A stretch of 64,000 nt of DNA, taken from contig NC_088809.1 of NCBI RefSeq assembly GCF_011386835.1, positions 5,403,001-5,467,000 of the forward strand. The letters are read 5' to 3'. Source of the DNA: Chrysemys picta bellii. Lineage: Eukaryota > Chordata > Testudines > Emydidae. Every line of letters begins with the position of its first letter. Position 1 is the first letter of the stretch. Below are positions 12,401-24,400 of the stretch, piece after piece. The translations under genes and the position numbers were made by a program. The notes beneath the pieces are model-generated. The model was given only the letters and a program-made list of their open reading frames with translations. It was not told where the DNA came from and did no database searches.

Positions 12401-15400
12401 GAGATATCTTCATATTCCTAAAGTCTCCTAACATGACTGGCACAAATTAACAGTAGCAATTACAATTTACATTAGATTCCCGAGATCCAGTTTTTAATAG
12501 AATCTGCCCCCTTCTCCCCCCCAACTGGAGCTAAATATTGATTGTTCACAAATGGAATATTTGTTTCAAAATTACAGGCCTAATCCTCAGAAATCTGTCA
12601 AAGCAGTTATTGTGCACCTATGTCTCTAGTGTCTAGTTGCCAAGTGAGCAAAAGGCTGGTTGGAAAGGTTTTCTTTGCTTGAATCTGCACTGCAACACAA
12701 CAGGACTGAGGAAAGTAATCCTTTTGTCTGTGTTTCAGGACCAAGGCACCAGCATATAGCCATACCAAGGCCAACTGCTGTTAGGTACTGAACAGGGGTA
12801 ATGGATATAGTTTGTGGCTCCACCATTTACTGGGATTTGAATTCCATGGATCCACTATATGCATGTACCCACTGGCCTCTTCCAGGTTTGTGGGAGAGAC
12901 GTACATTTCCTCCCTTTAGAGATTTGCAGTGGAAATTGCTTCTACAGTACACAGCAGTTGTGATGTTCTCCTGTGCAGGTTCTCTACAATCTAGACCAAC
13001 CAGTACAGCTGAAACTCATTGTTTTCACTGTCTCTGGGCATTGAGTTAAAGGAATAATTCTACAGTTTAAATATTAAACAGCAGAGTTTTCCTTTAAAAT
13101 TAGTTTAACAATAAAACTGAGTTACAGTCTCTGGCATTGCATTCTGAGACTGCTGGCACTGCCAGGAGAAGGCTCAAAAATGGAGCTATGAATCAAAAAC
13201 TTTACTTTCAAATACAGTTTAGTTAAATGATAATTCACCTTCCCTTATGGACTCCCAGACATCACAAAGAGCAAAATGGACACAGCTTTCTTTTAAACAA
13301 TTCAAAAGCCTGTTTTTGTTCAATATATGATTTGGAGTAAAATGGAATTGAAAGTTGTGTGCCTTTTTCTCACAAATTATTGTGGTTTAATCATGCTATA
13401 TTTGCTTTCATTGTCCTTTTGATTTATTTAAGTTCATTAAACTTCTAATTAAATTGCCTGAATTTTACCAGTAAATTATTACTTTATGAATAAAATAAAT
13501 CAATAGTGGATGCATTGGTTTGTACTGAATTGCTTATTTTAAAGGGCATTTGAACTTTCACTTTACTGGGGGAAATAATAAAACTGGCCTTCAGGAATAG
13601 ATTTTATGGCTATAGTAATAACCTTTCACATCATGATTAGCAGCATATTTCAGAATTAGAACAATACTGTGTTTTACTACAAACAGTTAACTAAACCAAA
13701 ATATGAAAAACCTCTCTCCAACTTCTTTATATATTCTAAACCTCCCTATAGGATCAAATTCCCCTAGTTCAGTGTTACATTGAGTGTTAACAATTGAGAA
13801 CTCTTTTCTAAAAAACACTGCACAGATCTTAATATTTATGATACCCATGAAACTTAAAAACATCTGTTCTGCAGAGAAATACCTATTAACGTACACTTAA
13901 CTGCTGAGAACAATCTTTCAAGTTAAGGGGCAAAATCTCAATAAGTTGCCTCACAGGAGTTAGCTAAGCCGTGGTGATTTCATGAAGTGGTGAGGAGGCA
14001 TCTTTTAGCTGTTTTGGTTGTCAAGAATTAGTAATTTCTCACTGTCCAATTGCAAGTTTAAAGTGACAACATGGATGATTTCATCCATTAATTCAAAGCA
14101 CAGTGTTGAGAAATAGTCACATTTGTGGCATGTAAGTTTTGGAGGGTGCTTTTTTTGTTGTTGTTCAGTAAATTTGTTTTATTAACAATGCAGAAAGAAG
14201 TTTTCAGTAGACACTTAATAACATTTCCCATATACATTCTGTACCGATGTTTATGCATCTTTACAGAAGAATATTCATGTGCTATCAGCTCCCCATGGTT
14301 TTTCCAATTGTATGTTTGGTTGGTAAAAATATATTTTTCTTTTTGGATTCAGTTTTCCTCCTGTGACATCCATCACTGGTAATGGATGCACCTAAATTGT
14401 ACTGTCAAATAGCTAATTAAATCTGGTCATGTTAACTTTACTCAGTGGTTAGAAGCAGACACCCAAACCTCTAAACAAGAATTCAGTGAAGTGTAATCTT
14501 TTTGGGTGGAACATCTTGAGACATTTCTCCTTTTCATATTGTTTTATTCTACCTTTAGTTTTCTTTGATTATTTTTTTTTTTGTTTTTGTTAAATTAGGC
14601 CTCTCTCTTAAAAGTTCTGTATTTTGTTCTAGGTGTTACACCCTTATCTTGATGATCATAGTGTGCTTTTAATTCAAATATTTGGCCTGAATGCTATTTA
14701 TGTTCCGGATCCAAGTGGACAGAGACCAGGAAAAGTAATCTCTCACCCTGGTCAGATCCTGGAGCTTAATACACAATCACAGTTAGGCTGGACTGCTGTT
14801 CCACTCTTTGACAGGTAAAGTGAAAAATATGTACTACTATTTATCATTATGAAATATATGCCAATAGTCTAAAGTTTAACATATTTTCGTTGGACCTGCA
14901 AACATCTTCAGAAATTGATGATGACAAGAACTGCAGATAGGGTGTTTTTTCATGCTTGAGAACTTCACACAAATGTTTTGTGAGGGAAGAAAGATGATCT
15001 TGTGGTTGAGGCACTAGAATAGGACTCTGGAGATATGGATTCAATGCCCAGCTCTGCCACAGTCTGCTTGTGGGGCCTTGGGCAAGTCATATACTCTTTA
15101 TGCCTGAGTTCTCTATTTGCAAAATGAGAGTAATATTATCTCACCGGGTGTTCTGAGTTGCCATTCCAGCACTGACCTTGGTAAACCCAAACCCACTTAA
15201 CTTTATTAATTTATGTTGTTGCTGAAGAAGGGAGAAATTTCACAACCTCTGGAGAAATTAAAGTTCCCACAGAGAAATCATTGATTTGGTTCTTTTTTGT
15301 TTCTGCAATGGCATTGTAGAATTCCTGCTCTCCATTAGCCTCTCATGAAGCTTACGTTTCAACTTAAACTCTTCAGATTTTCAGTGAGATGGTTATATTG

Positions 15401-18400
15401 TTTATTAGCACTTCTATCCACTGACAGAAAACATCCTAAATATCTAAATTAATGGATTTTTAAAAATATTAAAATTGCAGAATGTTGGACTTCTGTGATA
15501 AGAAAACATTAATAACTAGATGTAGATTTTAAAACTGAGATTACATTGATTAATTCCAAAGTCACATTGTCTAGTGAATCTGCCCCTTTCTAAATTAAGA
15601 TGGTAATATATGAGCTAACTGCAGGAGACCCTAACCTTGAGATCCATTTGAATAGTATTTCAGAGTGAGAGTTGTGTAGAGCACAGCATGTCCATATCCT
15701 CTTTGGAACACTTCAACCAATGCTGAATAATGAGATTCTAAAGTATGAATGTGTATTCTGTAACTTTGCAGTGAATGACATTTGTATAGACCCAAAAGCT
15801 TCGTAGAAGGCTCTCTTAAAATAATTCCTCATAATTTAATTTTTTATGTGTTTGGTATGCATAACCAACCATTCTGTATATTCAGACTACCTTTGTTACA
15901 GAAGCGAAAATATCTTTAGTAAGTTGCAGAGCAGCTTATAAGTTTCAGGAAAGCATGAACCCCTACTCTGTTTTTGGTAGGAAGACTACTGGGTATCTGT
16001 ACAGATGATCAAAACATCCACTTTTGAGCAATAAGCAAGTTATTGAGAGAGCAGAAGAGGTATTTTATTGATCTGGCTGCTACTGTTTAGAGCTCAAAAT
16101 GCCACTGCTTTATATCCAATGTCTATTCCTAAAGGTCATCTGGTGAAAGAATTACAGTACTTCCCAGATGAAACAGAAAAATTTGAGAGAGTATAGTACA
16201 AAACACAATTGCAACCGTAGTGTTTGCCTGAGGCAAACAAGGTTATGGGATCCCCTAAACTACTCCTTTTGAATACTTACCCATTTCTTGATTTTGCATT
16301 TTTCATATAAAAATTATTTACTTCTGTGTGCATCCTGAACAAAATGTGTGTGTGTGTATGTGTGTGTGTGAGAGAGAGAGAATTGTGGTGTTTGTGCAAA
16401 TGAAAGATTGTAGTCAAGCAAAGTTTTAGTTCTGATCCTAGTCCTCTGCATATTAAAACTAAAAACTTTAAGCGATTTTATGATGTGTACAAATGTTAAG
16501 GTGATTAGTCTTTACAACTAAGATAGGGACATCATCACTGGCGGCAGGATGTGTATGAATACAAGTACATGTTCTTCTCCCCCCATTCCCTTCCTACTGC
16601 TCTCCCCATTTTCAGAATTAAAAACAAGACATGTATAGTCTTTGTCTTATCGCTGTCTTTTTAAAGTGTCTTCTACCCTGTTTCCTATTCCCACTTTATT
16701 TCTTGCTTTCTTTGTTTTGTTCTTCTAGTTTTTTGGGGCTTTCTGTATTTTTTGTCTTTTTATTTCTTTTTCTCACCTTGAGCTCTGCTTCTAGCTCTTC
16801 ACTTTTCTCTTTCAACCTATCTCTGTATGCACACACTGAATGTTCCCCTCCTTCAAACTCAGTCTCCATTTCCATTCCTCTCCTACTCTAGTCTTTATAT
16901 ATTTTCTTTGCCTTTGCCTCATACTATTCCTCTATCTCTTTCACTATTTTAGCTTTCCCTACTCAACAGTTATTTTCTTTTTCCCTGTGTGGCTCCCTTC
17001 ATCCCCCAACATATTGTATTTCATCTTGAAGAGTGAGAAACTGAATGAGGATATGAAGCTAGGTCTTCATCTTGATAATGCATAATACTTCAATACCTAG
17101 CTTTATTCCTTTTATGTTTGTTCAGTATTTATTCTCATTTTTCTTGGAGAGAAATCTGCATCTAAAATATGCTGTTGGATTCTTCAAGGTCATAGATTGG
17201 ATTCTTGTAACGGGCCTGTAGCAAGAAACAGGTAGAGAGGAAAGACATTTCTGTTTAGCAGGTTAAAACAACCACCACCTCCAAACCAATTTTTGTGTGT
17301 GTTAAACTCAGCATTAGAGTTGGTTCATCATCCTTCCAGCTGGAAGCAAGGTGTTGTAATGGGTAGTCACAAGCTGTTACATTTTGAGGGGCTGAAAAGA
17401 AAGGCAGGGAGGAAGGCTGAAGTTATCCTATGAATTGTGTGTTTCTTTGTGGGATAAAGTTAAAATAAACCAACAATATATAAGATTAATTATATAAAAC
17501 TTTAATATAAAGCTGTCTGTTGTAATTGTGATTTTCTTTCTTTCTTTTGGTTGTCAAATATTTGTGCTTTTTTATTAAGTTTTGGATTTTTTTGATCTTT
17601 CCAAACATTATGAAACATGTACAAAGAGTAGTAAATTAATTTGCATAAAATTGACTGCAAAGAGCAATTAGTCCTTCATTAATATGGAAATCTGGTCCAG
17701 TGGAAATTCATCTATATATGAGGCTTAAATATGCAAGTCAGTCTTGCTGTGCTAGAAACCCAGATGCTTTTATTTACTTTGAAATTGAGGGATTTGGTTA
17801 ATGATGTTGTTGACAGGAAAACTGGAATAAATTTGATGATCACCGTCTTTCATATTAGCCAAGAACCACAGAAGAAAATTACCAAGTAAAATACCAATTT
17901 TATTTGGTAATTTCCTATTACCAATCTAGTAACAAAATGTCAAATACAAAGTAATAGAGTTAGATTTTTTAATGTAGTGAGCTTGAGACTTAAAATGTTC
18001 CGCAAAGATAAAAGCAATTTTTCTTAAACTTTGGTTTTCCAGAGGGTAAAGACATCTGCATAAACTGTATGAATAGCATGCTATCTGGAGATTTAATATT
18101 AGAAAGTTAAATCAGTTGCTTGTTTCATTTGGAGAGACTATATAACCCCGGGAATTAAAAAGTAGGCGCTTTGGAAATGGCTGTTGTCATTCAGCAATGG
18201 CCAAAGTGTTAAATGCCTCTTTTGTTACAGTTTTCACCAAAAAGGTTAGCAATGATCGGACAACTGATGTAGTGAACATCAGTATAAATGGAGTAGGATC
18301 TGAGGCTAAAATAGGGAAAGAACACGTTAAGAATTACTTAGACAAGTTAGATGTCTTCAAGTCGTCAGGGCCTAATAAAATACATCTTAGAATACTTAAA

Positions 18401-21400
18401 GAAATGGCTGAAGAGATCTTTGAACCATTAGCAATTATCTTTGAGAATTTGTGGAAGACGGGAAAGATCCCAGAGGACTGGAAAAAGGCAAATATAGTAC
18501 CTATCTATAAAAAGGGGAATAAGGACAACCCAGGGACTTACAGAACAGTCAATGTCACTTCAGTACCCAGAGCAATAATGAAACAAATAATCAAGAAATC
18601 AATTTGTAAGCAGCTAGAAGACAATAAGGTGATAAAGGTTAACATGGATTTGTCAAGAAAAATCATGTCAAACCAACCTAACAGACTTCTTTGAGAGGGT
18701 AAAAAGTCTTGTGGATGGGGAGAAAGAGTAGATGTGATATATCTTGAATTTAGTAAGGTTTTTTATACTGTCTCACATGACCTTCTTATAAACAAACTAG
18801 GAAATATAGCCTAGATGAACCTTAAATAAGATGAGTGCACAACTGGTTGGAAAACCATGCTCCAGAGAGTGGTCATCAATGGCTCACAGTCTAGCTGGAA
18901 GTGCATATCAAGTGGGGTCCTGCAGAGATCTGTTCTGGGTCCAGTTCTATTCAATATCTTCATAAATTATTTGAATAATGGCATAGAGAGTACACTTATA
19001 AAGTTTGCAGATGATACCAGTCTCAGAGAGGTTGCATGCAGTTTCAAAGACTGGATTAGAATTCAAAATTACCTTGACAAACTGGAGAAATGATCTGAAA
19101 TAAATAGGATGAAATTCAATAAGGACAAATGCAAAGTACTCCCCTTAGGAAGGAATAATGAATAGCACAAATACAAAATTGGCAATGACTGCCTAAGAAG
19201 GAATACTGCAGAAAAGGATCTGAGGGTTAGAGTGGATCACAAACTATATATGAGTCGTCAATGAAATATTGATAAAGCAGATATCATTCTGGGATGTATT
19301 AGCAGGAGTATTATAAGTAAGACATGATAGCACGGATAAGGCCTCAAATGGAGTGTTGAGTCCAGTTCTCGGTACCACGTCTCGGGAAAGATGTGGACAA
19401 ATTGGAGAAAGTCAAGAAGAAAGCAACAAAAATGATTAAAGGTCTAGAAAGCATGACTGTGAGGAAAGATTGAAAACATTGGGCTTGTTTACTCTGGAGA
19501 AGAGAAGTCTTAGGGGTGACATGATAACAGTCTTCAAGTATGTGAAAGGTTGTTATAAAGAGGAGGGTAATAAATTGTTCTCCTTGGCCAGTGAGGACAG
19601 GACAAGAAGCAATGGGCTTAAATTGCAGCAAGGGAGATTTAGGGTTGGTCTAGATAACACTTAGTCCTGCCTCAGTGCAGGGGATTGGACTGGATGAAAT
19701 CTCGAGGTCCCTTACACTCCTACATTTATATGATTCTATGATTGTTTTCCATTCGGTAGCAAAGCCAGGTTTTGAGCAGGAGTGGAGCTGGGAGGGGGTG
19801 ACTGGTCCATTATACCTATTGGCTTGAAAAGGTGCAATATGTACACCTAAAGGTGGCCAGGGGGCCAGTCACCCCCTGCCCTCCTATTAGCATCGCCACT
19901 GCTTCTATTCATTATGTAGAAAGCCTTTACAAAGACTAAGTGCTAAGGTCTTTGCTCTTAGCTTCCAGAGCCTGATTAGGAACCCTCTAAACCCACAGCC
20001 ATAAGTGGATCACCTAAATTAATTTACAAACATCATATTTTATGTATTTCAAATTTATAAAACCTTAACTGTTTCTTTTACTGCCATACTGTAACACAGG
20101 CTGGTGTTGAGATGCAGAGCTTTATCTTTCCCAGAGATCTATCATGTAACACTTCCCCTCCCCGTGTGTGTTTTCCACAAACCTTTTGAAGCACTGTGTA
20201 TCCTCCCATTGTTGTTAGTTAATGTCACAGTATCTATCATCTTTCTGGGTGAAGAGTGGATGGGATTCCATTTTGGAGTCTATCACTGCTCCTTAATTAC
20301 CTAGAGGGGATACTGTTGATTGATACAAAGTACTCCTCCTTTTTTCCCTCTCACCCCCTTTCTTTGCAGATCTCTCAGGACCAAATTTAGCCTTGACATA
20401 AGTGGTCTCTTGGTCACTAGCTTCAGTTGTGCTCACTTACGCCAGAGCTGAATTTGTTTCCCATTCTCACATGCCTGGGAAAGCGATACTTTTAAAATAA
20501 CAGAGAAATGCAGCTTAAATGGAGTGGACTGTATTGCAGTTTGTAAAGCTGTGTAATTGTAAATACCCGAGGACAAGTTAACAGATTATGCTGCTCACGG
20601 AACTGCAGTTTGATTCCTGTGAATTCTTGGCACAGCTGTTTGGTATATAAATCCTAACAGTGGTGAATTCTAAATCCTTGATGTGCTGTACTAGGCAAAA
20701 AGTCTTTAGAGTAGTTAAGGAAAGAAAAATGTACTGGGTATATATTGAAGTTGGCTCTTTAGCTCATCACAATGATATTTAGTATTGCAGGTGGGTCCAG
20801 AAGCAGGGAACCTAGAGAGAAAACTGAACATTCAGGATTGAGACTTCAGAAATGTTTCAGTTGGTTAAAAATGAAATTTTTTTTGATTTGACAAAACATT
20901 TTGAAACAATTAGTTTCAGTTTGCATCAAACAGTATTTTTGGGAGGGAGGGGAGATTGTTCAGTTCTACCTCGAACTGAAAAATCTATTTTGTGCTCAGC
21001 TCCAGTTACAAGCACATCTTATTTTATTTATTTTGTTACTCTTTAAGTAACACAGATGAGTCATATGTTGCATACAAGAATTCTATAAAATCTTGTAGAG
21101 GGAAATCCCTAAAATCCAGAACTGAATAATCCTCAGAATGGAAGCCACTTGAAATTTTGACTGTTACTCAAAAACATATCCTTCCTGACTCTTTTAATTG
21201 CAGTGTTCAAAGACAAGAATCAAGAATTGTATGGAATAACAATTTTACTTATTTTCTTAATATTATATGTCACAGTCCATGTTCAAAGCCCTTTACGAAC
21301 TTTTCTAATTAGTCCGCATAGCACCCATGTGAGATATTGTCTCCGTTTAACAGATGAGAAAAAAAGATGTGGGGTAACTTACCCAAGGCCAGAGACATTT

Positions 21401-24400
21401 GCAGTCTTGGAGCCAGGATTAGAACTCCAGACTTACTGATCCCAGTGCTTAAACTTCTTAATAACATCATCTGAAATTGAATGCTCCCAGCCAACAGCAG
21501 AGAAATGTACAGTTTCTGACTCCCAACTGTGTGGTCGTTTCACTAACTTTGAAAACTAATTTTTGATCTCACCACTCAATCGGAATAATCATGGTTGCCT
21601 CAATTTCTTATTTCATCAAGTTGACAGAAGGGAAACCCCAGTTACCAATATGTCTCAAAAATATTTAATCAATAGACCTCTTAGCATAATAGTAATAACT
21701 TGAAGGTACATCCTGCTAACTTTATAACCTTTAATATCCTAGATTAATAAACACTTCAGCCTTCTGCCTTCAAGTTTATTATAAATAGATTATCTCAGAA
21801 ACACAAAATCTCTTCAGTTATCATCTAATTACACTTCAGTTCTACATTTGTAGTACTAGGGACTCTATTAATAGTAAAATTGTGAGGGAGAAACAGATAT
21901 GGCCTGTTTTGTCCATTTTTTGTCCTTGCTTCCTTTGCAGTGACTATGTGAGGAGTGGTGTGCACAGTGCTCCGTTGTTTCAGGGTTCTCCAAGTGCAGT
22001 AAGTATTCTGGATGATGATGAGATTTTTTTTTTCTTCTGACAAACTGGAAAGAGAGGGGAAACGTAGTGAATTTTAATACTCATGAAAGGGAAAGACTGG
22101 TATACTAATGATGGACATGGAACTGTTCACGTAAACCTTTATTCACACAATTTGCCTAGCTCATATGAGTTAACTTTGAGAAAAATACGAGAGTAAGGAT
22201 TGTTTAGATGCTCTCTTTAAACTTCTTGCTACTCTTATACAACTTCAAACTTCCTTTCATGTAAAGCAGGATTCCAATGTAATGGCAACGATCTGAGCTA
22301 ACTGAAAATGATGGTGGTTCGGTTAACCAAAGTTTCCCTAATCCATTCCCCTTATGGTTCCTGGAGATACCAAAGAGAAAAGTACCAGTTTATTTACAGA
22401 AGTTCATTAGTTCACAGAGTTCGCATGTGCAGTAAATTCAAAATACACAAGATGCAAGGCAGTGGAGAATTGGGACGTAAATGGACATACTGTGTGTTTA
22501 TTTTCTAGGCACCGCCTTTATCCATCAAAGTGACACACCCCTGTATAGTGATTGCATTGGCACATGATCCCTGTGGGCACTGGGTCCTGCCATAGCTGGC
22601 AGAATTGATTTTATTTTGCCCTTCCATATGATGTAATCCGGCAGCTGGCATTTGCTGGGCCCAATGTCAACGGAATGCTTTGCTCTCTTGTCTTTTATAT
22701 GACCTCTTGGGTATCTCTGCTGCAAGCTATTATTGTGGCTATGCAACTGCCTGTATATCTGTGTATATATAGTCACATGAGCAAAGATTATTTCTGAGAG
22801 TAAATATTGCATGCCTGGGTTTCAAACGTTTATAAAAAGGTTAGATAAATTGTGGTACAACATGTTTTTATTGTATGAAATAAATTAAGCTTCAAAATTT
22901 CAAAAGATTTTATCAGTCCAGTATCAAGAAATTTGCCTTTTGAGATTGAGCCCTCTCTCACTGCCTCTGGTATGATGGGGTCTGATATAACTTAGCCACA
23001 TGGAACTATACATTCATTCCATTGGATTAAATAGCAAACATCTGCAAAGCATCATTATATTTATGAGATATTGCTCTAGTACACTTTTTTATTGCCCTGG
23101 ATTTATAACTGTGGTGTTAAATAAAATCTGCTGATTTCAAAATTTGAGGCAGTGTTTTGTTTCTTGCTGCTATTGATGCAAACATGTAAATCGCTGTACC
23201 TGCAAAATTGTAGAAGAAGTTAGTTTAGGTTCCTGTATATGCAATAGCACCAAACTGTTGTGGCTTTAGGGTCCTTCTTGTAAACTGTACAATTAAGAAA
23301 TATGGTAGGTACTGGGTATTATGGTGTTGCGTAAACAAATATATATAGTCCAAAAACCATTCAAAGAGATTACTAAATAGAAAATTTGCTCATTATCCAA
23401 GAATACTAATAGATAAAATAGGCAGAGGACGACATTATGCTTTGCAAAATCTTACATCCTAACTTCCAGTACAGAAGCTTGAAGTGTGAAGATAAATGAT
23501 GGACAGTTTATGGGAGTGAAAAATAGGCAGTTAATGTTTAATCTTTTTTTCTTGGAGGAATCTGACTTTTTCTGTGTATTTTGCAGGAATTTTTCCAGTC
23601 CATAATCTCTCAGCCAGTGAAGGATGTTATGGCTGAAGGTATAAAGAAAAAGACATTAAAACTTTTGCCAACTTTTGGCAGTGTTACTCTTGAGTTTTGG
23701 GATGGTCATTACTTTGAAGAGGAGCATTATGAGCTACCTGTAAGTTCAAGTTTATATGATGGAAATTAAATCAATCATTCATACATTATACTGGTTCTCC
23801 TACCTCCCTAAGTACACCTTCAACGTCTTTCTTGGAAGCTTCTCTTAATTTCCTTCCTTCTGTTCTCCGTAGACCTCCTTAAGGTCATCTTCAGTCACTT
23901 CCTTTTTTCCCTTCACAGTTCATCACTTGGGTACCACATCCTCTCTCTTTTGTCTTTGTTCATTATCTCTCCACTTGAGGACGACAAAGCTAACTTTCCA
24001 TCCCCATTCACTCCCTCTCTATTCAGTCTTACGTGTCCATACTTTTTTGGCATCTCATTCTAGTTATCCTGTGACACACTAAAGTTAATTATGGCAAAAA
24101 CCGAAATCCCCTTTTTCCCAGCAGAATAATGGTTGAGTCACTAGCCTCCCTTTCACTCAGGATCACTGCTTCAGTGTTACTTTTGATTCTTCTGTCTCTT
24201 TAACCCCTACATCTGAGCTATTGCCAGCTTTTTCGGTTCTTCATCTGCAACATTCTCTACATTTCATCCTTGCCCTCCTTTCCTATTGCTGAAACCCTAG
24301 TCCACACTTCGACTAATTTTCACCTTGCCCACTGTTACCTCCTCTCTGGTCTTGTCTCGTGCTCCTGTAATCTATCCAAAATGGTATTGCCAAAATCATC

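Noticed and set aside
16631..17085. Two membrane-like Leu/Phe-rich frames
   Set aside because: They arise from a pyrimidine-rich intron tract; no splice sites or homologous motif.
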